Below the pieces are notes generated by a model, which saw nothing but the letters and a program-made list of their open reading frames with translations, did not search any database and was not told the origin of the DNA. Of a DNA stretch of 64,000 nt, positions 13,111-22,523 are shown one piece after another. The translations under genes and the position numbers were made by a program. Each line of letters begins with the position of its first letter. Positions within the stretch are counted from its first letter, which is position 1. The DNA comes from Pseudoalteromonas sp. '520P1 No. 423' (GTDB lineage Bacteria; Pseudomonadota; Gammaproteobacteria; Enterobacterales; Alteromonadaceae), in NCBI RefSeq assembly GCF_001269985.1, contig NZ_BBZB01000001.1, forward strand, positions 310,001 through 374,000. The letters are read 5' to 3'.

Positions 13111-13814
13111 TTTAGAGTTTTAAATTTAGCTGGGTATAAAGTTTCAATCGCTTTATTAATAGTCTCTAATGCTTCAGGGTTTTGAGCTAAATAACCTTTT
13201 GATAAATACATACCAAAAGGTCTCACTTTTTGAACTACAGTTTTATAATAGCTTCTTGAATGCCCTAGTTTATCTATTGCTTCTAAAAAAACAGCTTCAG
13301 ATAAAAAAATTGCATCTAACCTTCCTTTACTGAGCATTTTCAAAAGTGTATCCGGCTCTAAAACACCTGATACAGATGCAAACTTATTTTTACTTAACCA
13401 TTTATGCGTATTGGTATTTGATATAGTGCCTACATTAGCCAATTTAAATTTAGCCGAGTCAGGATCTAAATTTGATGTACGAAGCAAAAACCAACACCAA
13501 ACATTTTGCATAACAGGCTTTGTAAATACCGCAATCTTATCTCTTTCGTCATTTTTTGAGGCTAGAAAAAAGCCATCAGAATAACCCGACTTAACCTCAT
13601 ATATTGCACGGTCATAATCTGTGGTGAGTTTAAAACTAAATGGAATTGCTGCCTTTTTTAATATTTTAGACACCCTAGAAACTCCCTCACCCGTTAATTC
13701 ACCATTTTTTTGATACATATACGGGGGAAAGTTTGGCACAACAAACCTAACAGGCTCTACTGCATTAAGTATCGGACTAAAAAGTAAAAATGTGAAAATA
13801 ATTCTAAAATTCAT
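13107..13814 (-). CDS. Periplasmic solute-binding-like protein (SBP family 3)
   Basis: A 235-residue protein with a cleavable signal peptide (about residues 1-18, ending ILNA) and the fold pattern of amino-acid-type binding proteins: RFVVPNFPPYMY...GELTGEGVSRVSKIL, DGFFLASKNDERD, and a C-terminal GMYLSKGY segment. There is no permease or ATPase gene nearby, so it may be a sensor or orphan binding protein of the kind common in Alteromonadales rather than part of an ABC importer. Substrate unknown. Confidence 0.75.
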   Translation of the reverse strand: MNFRIIFTFLLFSPILNAVEPVRFVVPNFPPYMYQKNGELTGEGVSRVSKILKKAAIPFSFKLTTDYDRAIYEVKSGYSDGFFLASKNDERDKIAVFTKPVMQNVWCWFLLRTSNLDPDSAKFKLANVGTISNTNTHKWLSKNKFASVSGVLEPDTLLKMLSKGRLDAIFLSEAVFLEAIDKLGHSRSYYKTVVQKVRPFGMYLSKGYLAQNPEALETINKAIETLYPAKFKTLK

Positions 13815-13908
13815 TAGCCTTAAATAAAGAGTTATTACATAGTATTGAAGTATAGTAAAAATGCTCTGTATTACCCAAAATATAATATGAAATAATTAAG
13901 GCAAACCA

Positions 13909-14474
13909 TTAAATTAACATTTTAAATTTATTGGATTTAATAAAATATTTATATATCGGCTTTTTGATTTGTGTGATCATATTACCAATAGAAAAACACC
14001 AAGTTCCAGCTATCGCGTAAAACCAACCTAGCAAAACCTCTTTAGATAAATTGGTTTGCATAAAATCGCCAGCAAATAACAAACTAATACCCGTTAAACC
14101 AATTATCACTCCAAGCCAAAAATTATTGTTAGTTTTTGTGCCATAAAAAATTCGACCGTGAATCGCATTAAAAATAGGTGCAGTCGCCATAACAACAGCC
14201 GTTAAACCACTGGCAATATAAGATGTAGAGCTATAAAAAAATAAAAAGTTACAACAAAATAAACACGCCCCCTGAACAGCGAAAAACTTTTGGTCTGTTA
14301 CTTTCACCGATTGCAGCTTATAAATGCTTTTCCGATAATAAATATCACTATCGCAGCAAATAAAAAGCGATATAAAATAGAAACTTCCATTGGCGTACTG
14401 CCTTGTTGCCACTTAATAGCAATCCAAGAAAACCCCCATACAAAAATCATTAATGCATATAAAAAAGCTGTCAT
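13909..14474 (-). pseudogene. EamA/DMT-family transporter, frameshifted and truncated
   Basis: Start ATG at 14474 (MTAFLYALMIFVWGFSWIA) gives the first membrane helices. After FIIGK the reading must drop back one base at a short A run (about 14338) to continue as IYKLQSVKVTDQKFFAVQG and four further helices. It ends at GNMITQIKKPIY... after roughly 190 residues, whereas family members have ten helices and near 300 residues. Frameshift and lost C-terminal half make it non-functional. It stands divergent to the dead AraC gene at 14619, a usual regulator/transporter pairing. Confidence 0.8.
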
Positions 14475-14618
14475 TCCATTCCCCAATACATAATAAAAAA
14501 ATATTATGAATCTATATGCCAAGCTTTTCTGTCACGATATTTTGAAAACTAACACAATATTGCGGTTATTATTTCCTGAACACTTGAGCCCTTTATGGTT
14601 AACAGTTACTGTTTATAT

Positions 14619-15497
14619 ATGAATGCGAATATCGAAAAGCCACTCAACAAAAAACCGATTAGTTTTGAGCTGTCAAAAAAAACCTGTGTTAGGCAAAAGT
14701 CTTTAACACATGGTTTAACTTGGGCGCATTAGCGTAATAAAGATGAACATTTATACTATGAGAATAATAATCAACATACGCTGAGCATGTATTTAACTGG
14801 CGGATATAATACCTTTCGAACTGATATTAAAGCCAATAAAGGCGCACCAGGTAAGTTTTGTTTAATGCCAAAAGGCGCAGATAGCCAATGGCAATTAGGC
14901 GATAGATAGGAGTTCATGCACTTATATTTTGATGATGCTTACATTAAAAGGTTAGCGCTGAGCGTACTTGATATCGACCCTAGAACAGTGCAACTACCTG
15001 AACTCACTTTTACCCAAGACTTAGGTTTAGAAGCTTTATTTCGCCACAATATGGCAGCAGCTAATTGGCATACCAATGATATGCAGTTGGCAATGGAACA
15101 AGTCACAGATACCATTTTAATTTCCATGTTACAAAACATGGGAAATACAAAATTAAAAAAACCTTTAAAAGGCGGATTATCTCCTAGGGTATGCACTCTT
15201 GTGTGTGATTACATTCATGCAAATTATCAAAGACAAATATACCTATCTGAATGGGCTGAATTAGCACAATTAAGTGAGTATCATTTTTGTAGAATGTTTA
15301 AAGAAAGCCTAGCGCAAACACCACAAGAATATTTAATGAAAGTAAGAATCCGCCATGTTAAAAATGCCCTACTACACTCAACACAAAATTTAGCTGACAT
15401 TGCATTAGAAGTTGGTTTTTCAAATCAAAGCCATATAGGCCGTTACTTTAAAAAACTTATAGGAATTTCCCCGAGAGAATTTAGAAAACAAGCCTAA
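14619..15497 (+). pseudogene. AraC-family regulator with two in-frame TAG codons
   Basis: One uninterrupted frame from ATG 14619 to TAA 15495 reads as an AraC regulator with an N-terminal sensor domain and a C-terminal double HTH (LSEWAELAQLSEYHFCRMF; LADIALEVGFSNQSHIGRYF). TAG occurs at 14730-14732 (GLTWAH*RNKDEH) and at 14907-14909 (LGDR*EFMHLYF). Plausible ancestors are TGG and CAG. Translation from ATG 14916 would give only the C-terminal 193 residues, which still contain the whole DNA-binding domain. The neighbouring transporter is also broken, so loss of the pair is the simplest reading. Confidence 0.8.
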
Positions 15498-15649
15498 CCA
15501 GCTGATATAAATAAAATAATGAATTCTTTACAAAAACATACAATTCTCTTCCCTACACTGGTATTAATTTCTATTCGCATCCGATAACATGGTTTAATAA
15601 CCCCTAAAGTAGGGTCGTGACAACTCAATGTAAGGAGACATTTAATAAA

Positions 15650-16426
15650 ATGAATCACTTTGTAAAGCTAGCTGGTTTATTATTTTTACCTAGCATTATT
15701 ACCGGCTGTGGCGATAACCCCTCGACCAAATATCCAGAGCAAACAATATTCCAACATATAGATATCATAGCAACACAAGATAGTATTAAAGCTAAAAGTG
15801 AATACTATTCTAATGATGTCATTTACTTTTCCTCTGAAAATGAAAAACAGTTTTTGACAATAAACAGCGATAAAAAATTTGAACTAAATGTACAAAGGTC
15901 ATCTTTAGCCGACTCCCATCATAATTTCACTACTTATATAGACAAGAGCCAATTAGAATCCCGCTTATTAAGTGGTGATCAGTTTGCAGTTATATTTGAG
16001 CGTTCAAACGGTAATACTTTAGAATCATCTGCTTCATTACCCGCTTTCATTCAATTTATTACCCCGATAGAAGCGCAACAAATTGACCATAGTTCTGAAG
16101 ATTTGATAATTGAATGGGATTTAGCTTCTGCCAAGGAAAATGCCTTATATCTTCAAGGTGAATGTTTAGTAGACACTTATCCATACGATTTTAAGGATAT
16201 ATCAGGTCCTAATTTTGATATCACTCTAGGCCAAACAAGCTTAACGATTGCTGCAAATAGCTTACAAATCAATACTTGGTATGAGCAGGAGACTTGTGAA
16301 GTCACAGCACACTTTTTTAATGAGAGCACTGGCTTAGTTGATGAAAATTTTGCAGGCGGTACCTATAAAATAAGTAGCCACTCAACTCGCAAATTTACAT
16401 TAACAAATTTACAGGCAGGTAATTAA
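15650..16426 (+). CDS. Predicted lipoprotein of unknown function
   Basis: I chose ATG 15650 because AAGGAG lies at 15632-15637 and because it places a signal peptide with lipobox (LPSIITGC) at the start; the GTG at 15617 would add 11 residues. The 258-residue product has no domain I recognise: mostly beta-type sequence, with a mid-protein Ig-like stretch (IQFITPIEAQQIDHSSEDLI). It is followed after 2 bases by an outer-membrane barrel gene, so the two are probably one operon and work at the cell envelope. Confidence 0.7.
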   Translation: MNHFVKLAGLLFLPSIITGCGDNPSTKYPEQTIFQHIDIIATQDSIKAKSEYYSNDVIYFSSENEKQFLTINSDKKFELNVQRSSLADSHHNFTTYIDKSQLESRLLSGDQFAVIFERSNGNTLESSASLPAFIQFITPIEAQQIDHSSEDLIIEWDLASAKENALYLQGECLVDTYPYDFKDISGPNFDITLGQTSLTIAANSLQINTWYEQETCEVTAHFFNESTGLVDENFAGGTYKISSHSTRKFTLTNLQAGN

Positions 16427-16428
16427 TC

Positions 16429-16980
16429 ATGATAAATAAACTCCTTTTAATACCTCTAATATTTACCAGCACAATCACTTTAGCTGAAGAACATCCGCCC
16501 CGATGGTATGCAGGTATTACTGCAGGCTTTAACCATACAGATGACGATAATATCGGTGATCCGGATACAAAATATGGCATAAAAGGCGGCTATATTTTAA
16601 ATCACTGGCTAGCCGTTGAATCAGAATTTATTTTACATAACAAGGAATCAAATCGTTTTTGTGATTCCGCTGAATTTTCTAATGAGTGTGTGACTTTAAA
16701 ACAAGACTATAATTATGGTTTTATTGGGCTTCGTGCTACGAAACCTGTTGGCAATGTATTTGCTTTTACTGCGCGTTTAGGTGGCGCATTGGCTAATTAT
16801 GACTCTAGTCTAACAGGGAGCGAAAGTAAGTTTAATGCCAGTAGTGCGCTAGGTATGTTATGGAATATAGGTCAAGATAGCCAACTTACTTTAGAGTTAC
16901 AACAAGTCGATTATGCACTTGCTAATAAAACCCATGAAAATATTATTAGCCAGAATCTATCTTTCACGATGAAGTTTTAA
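16429..16980 (+). CDS. Outer-membrane beta-barrel protein (OmpA/opacity-like)
   Basis: 183 residues with a signal peptide (cleavage near TLA-EEHPPRW) and alternating hydrophobic strands: WYAGITAGFNHTDDD, YGIKGGYILNHWLAVESEFI, YGFIGLRATKPVG, FAFTARLGGALANYDS, and a C-terminal Phe (SFTMKF) typical of BAM-recognised barrels. The length fits an eight-stranded barrel. Two Cys lie in an extracellular-type loop (NRFCDSAEFSNECV) and could form a disulfide. It is coupled to the lipoprotein just upstream. Confidence 0.8.
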   Translation: MINKLLLIPLIFTSTITLAEEHPPRWYAGITAGFNHTDDDNIGDPDTKYGIKGGYILNHWLAVESEFILHNKESNRFCDSAEFSNECVTLKQDYNYGFIGLRATKPVGNVFAFTARLGGALANYDSSLTGSESKFNASSALGMLWNIGQDSQLTLELQQVDYALANKTHENIISQNLSFTMKF

Positions 16981-17451
16981 TGGGTGGTTATTAACTTATC
17001 TAAATCATAGCTCTGAAGTTGAGGAGTCTCTTTTATTAAAGGGACTTTTTTATTTCTATAGGCTGATAAATAATATTGTGTCGGCCAATTATGTGGCTTC
17101 ATATTGTTATTTTTAACTCCTAGCTCTGTCACATCATAAGGTAAATTAATATTGCTACCAGGCACACCGTCCCGGGTATCAATATAACTATCACTAAAAT
17201 CAGCACAAGTACCAAATTTATCTATACCGTAATTCCACCATACCCCGCATAAACTGACACAGGATCTAAATAGGTCGTTTGAATTTTAATATCTGAACTT
17301 TGCTCTTTTACTGCTTCACATAAACCTAAAGCAACAAAGCACCACAACTATGACCTATAACATGGATTGATTTAACTTTTGTTTCTTTGAGCAGCCTTTG
17401 CCCCAATTGATGACCTATTTTTTTTGCTTCAAACAGAACAGATAAATACAT
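16977..17451 (-). pseudogene. Alpha/beta hydrolase remnant
   Basis: Pieces of one protein appear in changing frames: from ATG 17451 through KKIGHQLGQRLLKETKV and the nucleophile elbow HVIGHSCGA to a stop; then GLCEAVKEQSSDIKIQTTYLD; then IDKFGTCADFSDSYIDTRDG running to the stop at 16977. At least two frameshifts separate them. The GxSxG motif and the YLDPVSVY segment point to a secreted lipase-like hydrolase. No upstream part of the gene is seen beyond 17451. Confidence 0.7.
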
Positions 17452-17672
17452 TATCGGAAAATTCAGACCAATTAAGGCTTAATTTATATTCTCAAAAGTA
17501 TAATAACTAAAATATAAGATAACAAATTGCATAGCTAAGTGCACACTAACTCCCAGCCCAACATTTCTCTTTTTTCAATTCTTAAATACTCAGGTTATGT
17601 AAGCAACAAATAAAAGAGGAAATTTGCTGCTGTGAAGATAATTAAATTATATGTTTAACTAAACAACTAAAA

Positions 17673-18824
17673 TTAATGGCTAAAAATATGTTCATTTAAC
17701 TCAGTTAAAGCATCTAGCCATTTAGTAACGGTTTTTTCATCATGAGGTGCAGGTGATACACCTTTAACCAAGTCACCAGCAATTAAAGACTCAATAGCAA
17801 TAGCAACAGTTAAAGACACTAAACGCGCCATAGCTGAACCATTTTCATTGCCCGCTTCATCTACACCATAACTACCATTAAATACTGTTTTTTCACCTGA
17901 CGGATCTTTAACTTCAAGCTCAACAGATAATACTACACGGTCTGATTCGCCTTCGTCATATTGATGTTTAGTCCAAAGTTCGTCACTGATAGCTTGTAAA
18001 CGTTTCATGCCCGCATCGCCAGTTAATGTATCAACTTCAGTGAATAAGTTTTCCCATGCTTGTGCCCAACCATTTAAACGTAACGTACCACGCACAAACT
18101 CTTGTACATTCCAATCATTTGCAAAGCCATATTGCGCTTGAAATGGGACTGAATCACGGTTTGGATAAGCCTGAAAAGTCTCTTTAGAACCATCAGCCAA
18201 AGTCACATCAAAGTCTGATAATGCTAACCAAGGTTTTTCTGTTTGTTTTATTTCGCCTTCACCTATCCACTGTGCTGGAGATTTCAGTGCTTTTAAAACA
18301 CCCAGTGGTGACCAAGAAAATTTATATTTAAACTCATTGGCTACTTTTGGAAAACCACCACAATATGAGCGGAAATAGTGCTGATTATTTTTATCAAAGC
18401 TTTCAGATGCTTCATATTTAGCCACTAAAGCATGTGCTAATAAATGGTCAAGGCCTGGATCTAAACCAACTTCATTTACAAAACTTAAATCAGCTGCTTT
18501 CGCTTTTTCATCTAAAGCCTGCATTTCAGGCGATACATAACTACTCGATACAAAATGTGCTTTATGACCCAAACAAATTTCAGCTACTTGTACATGCATA
18601 GTTGCTGGCAACATAGATATAACAACATCACCCGCTTGTATTTCTTGCTCTAATGATGACAAATCTAGTTGTTTAACTGGAATATCAATCTTTAAACTTG
18701 TAACAGCTTGTTGTGCTTTTTCTAAAGTTCGATTCCATAACACTAATTTTTGTCCAGATAATGCAACTTTGCGTATACCTGGAAGTGATGATAGTCCTGC
18801 GCCTAACCAATGAACTGTGCTCAT
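17673..18824 (-). CDS. Saccharopine dehydrogenase, glutamate-forming type (LYS9-like)
   Basis: NAD(P)-dependent enzyme interconverting saccharopine with glutamate plus alpha-aminoadipate semialdehyde. The 383 residues begin with a Rossmann nucleotide site (VHWLGAGLSSLPGI) and contain the family segments VVISMLPATMH, FVSSSYVSPEMQALDEKA and NEVGLDPGLDHLLA. Start ATG 18824 lies 9 bases after the stop of the LYS1-like gene, so the two form an operon. Together they would open lysine to aminoadipate semialdehyde (catabolic direction), or run the reverse. The catabolic sense is favoured by the neighbouring hydroxylysine-type genes, but direction is inference. Confidence 0.88.
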   Translation of the reverse strand: MSTVHWLGAGLSSLPGIRKVALSGQKLVLWNRTLEKAQQAVTSLKIDIPVKQLDLSSLEQEIQAGDVVISMLPATMHVQVAEICLGHKAHFVSSSYVSPEMQALDEKAKAADLSFVNEVGLDPGLDHLLAHALVAKYEASESFDKNNQHYFRSYCGGFPKVANEFKYKFSWSPLGVLKALKSPAQWIGEGEIKQTEKPWLALSDFDVTLADGSKETFQAYPNRDSVPFQAQYGFANDWNVQEFVRGTLRLNGWAQAWENLFTEVDTLTGDAGMKRLQAISDELWTKHQYDEGESDRVVLSVELEVKDPSGEKTVFNGSYGVDEAGNENGSAMARLVSLTVAIAIESLIAGDLVKGVSPAPHDEKTVTKWLDALTELNEHIFSH

Positions 18825-18833
18825 GTCATTCTC

Positions 18834-19904
18834 TTATATTTGATTAATTTTTTGATTAAATGTGTGATTAGCTCTTTGCCAAACACCTTGCTCTAAATTA
18901 TCTAGTTGTAACAAATGAGGTAGTAATTGCTGACAAAAATCTTCGCTGCTTTCAACAGGTAATAATGAAGGTAAGTGATCAATCGCAATTAAATCTAACG
19001 GATTATCGCCTTCAACTAAACGCAATGTCGGATCTGAAAATGTTGTGCATGTATCGTAAATTGGTAGCGGATTATAATCACCATACGGATCACAACTCAC
19101 ATCACAAATAATTGATAATCTACGATTTGCTTGATGTAACATTTCAGTGGTTAAAAATGGTGGCAATGCAGCTTGAACAAATACACAGTTAACCACAACA
19201 TCACATTCTAAGAGTTGAGGGAAAGGTCCGCCAACTTTAGTTTCTTCAATGTCCCACTCAATCACTTGAACACCAACACTTTTGGCCATTTCAACAGCGC
19301 CACGACCGCTTCGACCTTTTGCACCGATCACCAAAACTTTAACTGGTTTATCACTCAGCGCTAATAAAGATTTAATTTCATTCACTAATGTATCTTGATT
19401 TTTTGATGAAGCTAACTTTGGTAAAACTGGAGCCATTTGTTGTGAACGCCTTGCAAATGCCTTTAAAGCAACTGCCGCACCGGCAAAACCAGCCCAATAA
19501 CCAAAAGCAGCTATTCGACGATTATTTTCATCAACCAAATACTCAAGATCAAATAATTGACCTTGTCCTTGAGTAAAACGTTGCAGCACTTCTTTCCAAC
19601 CTTGCTGATTTTTATATACGTGAGCAAAGTGGATATGTTTATGCGCTAATGGCCATTTTTCTTCCGTTAGCTCTTTTAAACCAAGAATAATGGTATCAAG
19701 TGGTGCTTCGCGCCAACTATGTGCAGGCTGTATATCACACCCTATTTCTCTGTATGGTTTGCTTGATATAGCACTTTGCTCAGACTCTTCAACTGTTATT
19801 TTAAAACCAGCATCTAAAAGCTGCTTAGCTACATTTGGGGTAAGCGCAATACGCTCTTCTAATGGTTTTGTTTCAGCACGCAACCAAATATGTGCTTTAC
19901 TCAT
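18834..19904 (-). CDS. Saccharopine dehydrogenase, lysine-forming type (LYS1-like)
   Basis: Interconverts lysine plus 2-oxoglutarate with saccharopine. The AlaDH/PNT-like N-terminus (IWLRAETKPLEERIALTP), HFAHVYKNQQGW, LFDLEYLVDENNRRIAAFGY and the nucleotide-binding VLVIGAKGRSGRGAVE correspond closely to yeast Lys1-type enzymes. I start at ATG 19904 (MSKAHIW, about 356 residues) because GAGG precedes it by about 9 bases; a frame open 22 codons further up has no such signal. First gene of the minus-strand operon, divergent with 165 bases from the kinase/phospho-lyase fusion. Confidence 0.9.
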   Translation of the reverse strand: MSKAHIWLRAETKPLEERIALTPNVAKQLLDAGFKITVEESEQSAISSKPYREIGCDIQPAHSWREAPLDTIILGLKELTEEKWPLAHKHIHFAHVYKNQQGWKEVLQRFTQGQGQLFDLEYLVDENNRRIAAFGYWAGFAGAAVALKAFARRSQQMAPVLPKLASSKNQDTLVNEIKSLLALSDKPVKVLVIGAKGRSGRGAVEMAKSVGVQVIEWDIEETKVGGPFPQLLECDVVVNCVFVQAALPPFLTTEMLHQANRRLSIICDVSCDPYGDYNPLPIYDTCTTFSDPTLRLVEGDNPLDLIAIDHLPSLLPVESSEDFCQQLLPHLLQLDNLEQGVWQRANHTFNQKINQI

Positions 19905-20069
19905 ATTTAACGACCTCAGATGACTGCTTTTCAACATTTTTGATTGAATAAGCAAAATGAACTTGAACAATTAGTGCTATTTATAGTACAAATGAAATAT
20001 ATTATCAATGATATAAATTATACGATATAGTAAATATTAAGATTTAGTCGTCAAAATAGAGGGTGTTTT

Positions 20070-22406
20070 GTGGAAAATTTAGCGTTATTTGATGCCAATT
20101 GTTCTGAGTCAAAAATTCAGGAGTTAGTAGCTAAGCATTACAATTTATTAGTAAAAGTTAAAAAGCTACCTGGGTATATAGATCTAAATTACCGACTAGC
20201 AACTGAAGATGGCAAAAAATATATTTTAAAAATAGCCAATAGTGCAGAGCCTTTGGCTGAACTCGATATGCAAAACAAAATGATGCAGTTTATCGAGCAA
20301 AATCCGATTGAGCAGTATCAATTCCCTCAGGTGATTGCTGATATTAACCATCAAGATATTACCATTTTAATTGATACTCAAAACCAACCTAGATACATGC
20401 GCTTATTAAGCTTTGTTGATGGTATTTTTTATTCAGAACATAAAAATATTAACTGCCAGCACCATCAAAAACTAGGTGAAATGCTAGGGAAATTTAATAG
20501 CCAATTAGTTAATTTTGATCATGATGCCAGTGAGCGATATCTTGATTGGGATTTAAAAAATGCACAGCAGGTAATTGAAAGAAAAATACATGAACTCAGT
20601 TGTGATACACAAAAACAACAAGTTAAACGTATTTTATCGACTTTTATCCATCAAGTTAGTCCTTTTACTGAAGGATTACCACAAGCTGTGATCCATAATG
20701 ACATTAATGATTACAATTTATTGTTATCTAGCCATGATGAAAATTCAGATATACAAGGTGTTATTGATTTTGGCGATATGGTGAAAAGCTATCAAATACA
20801 TGAATTAGCTATTGCTTGTACTTACGCACTGTTAGATACAAACAACCCTATATCGGTCATCAAAACTATCACTTTAGCTTATCATCAACAAAGAAAGCTT
20901 AATCCAACTGAAGCTTGGGTTTTATTTCCACTTATTTGTGCGCGCTTAGCCACCAGCGTATGTAATTCAGCACAAGCTATAAAAGCTGAACCTGATAATG
21001 AATACTTACTTATTTCAGCTAAGCCTGCATGGCGAGCAATTGAAAAGTTATTAAAATTTGATGCAAAAACCATAGGTTTTGAGCTACAAAGGTTATGTCA
21101 GTTTAAAGCTCAAAATAACCAACAACATCAAGAAATCTTACAACAAAGACAAGATAATCTATTTAAAACTTTAAGTGTGTCTTACAAAGATCCCCTGATC
21201 ATTGAACGAGGCCAAGGCCAATATTTATTAGATGAAAACAATGTCGCTTATTTAGATATGGTAAATAATGTGTGCCATGTTGGTCATTGTCATCCAAAAG
21301 TTGTTGAAGCTGGTCAAAAACAAATGGCGATGCTTAATACCAATACCCGCTATTTAAATAACAACATTATTGAATATAGCGAAGCGTTATTAAGCAAAAT
21401 GCCAGATGAATTATCTGTTGTGATGTTTGTAAACTCAGGCAGTGAAGCCAATGAATTAGCGATGCGTTTAATGCAGTGCTACAACAAATCTAATGAGCTC
21501 ATTGTTGTTGATGGCGCATATCACGGTAATACCAACAAAGCGATTGAGATCAGCCCTTATAAATTTAATGGCCCTGGTGGCGACGGCGCTGCAGATAATA
21601 TTCATATTGTGCCTATGCCAGATCCCTATCGCGGTAAGTTTAAAGGCATGAGTGAACAAACAGGTCAAGCTTATGCAGAATCAGTGAGTGAAACCATTAG
21701 CCAACTGACTTTACAAGGCAAGCAAATTGGTGGCTTTATTTGTGAATCCCTACAAGGCGTCGGCGGAAATTTAATTATGCCTGATGGTTATTTAAAGTCT
21801 GTATATCGTTCAATAAGAGCTGCTGGCGGATTATGTATTGCTGATGAAGTACAAGTTGGATTTGGCCGGGTTGGCACACATTGGTGGGCATTTGAAACAC
21901 AAGATGTAGTGCCAGATATCGTCACTTTAGGTAAACCTATAGGTAATGGACACCCATTAGCTGCAGTTGTCACCACTAAAAAAATAGCTGATGCTTTTGT
22001 AACTGGTATGGAGTATTTCAATACCTTTGGCGGAAACCCTGTATCTTGTGCCATAGGTAAAGCGGTTATCGATACCATAACTGAAGATAAGCTAAGAGAA
22101 AATGCGATCATGACTGGCAACTATATGATGATGCAGTTGAGACAATTGCAAAATCAATTTCCTATTATAGGAGATGTACGAGGTTTAGGGCTATTTATAG
22201 GTGCCGAGCTTGTACGAGACCAAAATCTGACTCCAGCCACTGAAGAAGCTAAATTTTTAATTGAGCAACTCAAAACACGTAATATTTTACTTAGCTTAGA
22301 TGGCCCATTTAATAACGTACTTAAAATCAAACCGCCTATCGTATTTAATCAAAGCAATGTGGATTATTTCATTGCTCAATTAAAGGACTGCTTAGCGCAT
22401 TTATAA
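20070..22406 (+). CDS. Hydroxylysine-kinase-like / PLP phospho-lyase fusion
   Basis: Two enzymes in one 778-residue chain. Residues 1-345: APH-type kinase with [14 protein letters not shown] (H209, D211, N216) and VIDFGD (231-236), a pattern shared with mammalian hydroxylysine kinase. Residues 365-778: class III aminotransferase fold with [31 protein letters not shown] (D592) and [10 protein letters not shown] (PLP lysine K622), matching the ETNPPL/PHYKPL phospho-lyases rather than true transaminases. Expected reaction: phosphorylation of 5-hydroxylysine, then loss of ammonia and phosphate to give aminoadipate semialdehyde; ethanolamine is an alternative substrate. GTG start at 20070 follows AGAGGG. 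The bridging M23 domain I recall in some longer homologues is absent. Confidence 0.85.
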   Translation: MENLALFDANCSESKIQELVAKHYNLLVKVKKLPGYIDLNYRLATEDGKKYILKIANSAEPLAELDMQNKMMQFIEQNPIEQYQFPQVIADINHQDITILIDTQNQPRYMRLLSFVDGIFYSEHKNINCQHHQKLGEMLGKFNSQLVNFDHDASERYLDWDLKNAQQVIERKIHELSCDTQKQQVKRILSTFIHQVSPFTEGLPQAVIHNDINDYNLLLSSHDENSDIQGVIDFGDMVKSYQIHELAIACTYALLDTNNPISVIKTITLAYHQQRKLNPTEAWVLFPLICARLATSVCNSAQAIKAEPDNEYLLISAKPAWRAIEKLLKFDAKTIGFELQRLCQFKAQNNQQHQEILQQRQDNLFKTLSVSYKDPLIIERGQGQYLLDENNVAYLDMVNNVCHVGHCHPKVVEAGQKQMAMLNTNTRYLNNNIIEYSEALLSKMPDELSVVMFVNSGSEANELAMRLMQCYNKSNELIVVDGAYHGNTNKAIEISPYKFNGPGGDGAADNIHIVPMPDPYRGKFKGMSEQTGQAYAESVSETISQLTLQGKQIGGFICESLQGVGGNLIMPDGYLKSVYRSIRAAGGLCIADEVQVGFGRVGTHWWAFETQDVVPDIVTLGKPIGNGHPLAAVVTTKKIADAFVTGMEYFNTFGGNPVSCAIGKAVIDTITEDKLRENAIMTGNYMMMQLRQLQNQFPIIGDVRGLGLFIGAELVRDQNLTPATEEAKFLIEQLKTRNILLSLDGPFNNVLKIKPPIVFNQSNVDYFIAQLKDCLAHL

Positions 22407-22523
22407 TTACCCCCTCCCAAATCACTTCTAAATTGAAAGATGATTTGGGAATAAACCGCCATAAATAAATGTGCGGATCATAAAGATAGTATTTACCCAT
22501 AAAAATATAATAAGGAAATACGT

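Noticed and set aside
14619..15497. Amber recoding (pyrrolysine or similar) in the AraC gene
   Set aside because: No Pyl genes seen, many genes here end normally, and the adjacent partner gene is also broken; ordinary decay is simpler.
22407..22523. Lysine riboswitch before the NhaC-type gene
   Set aside because: The gap is only 117 bases, shorter than the riboswitch, and shows no matching conserved helices.
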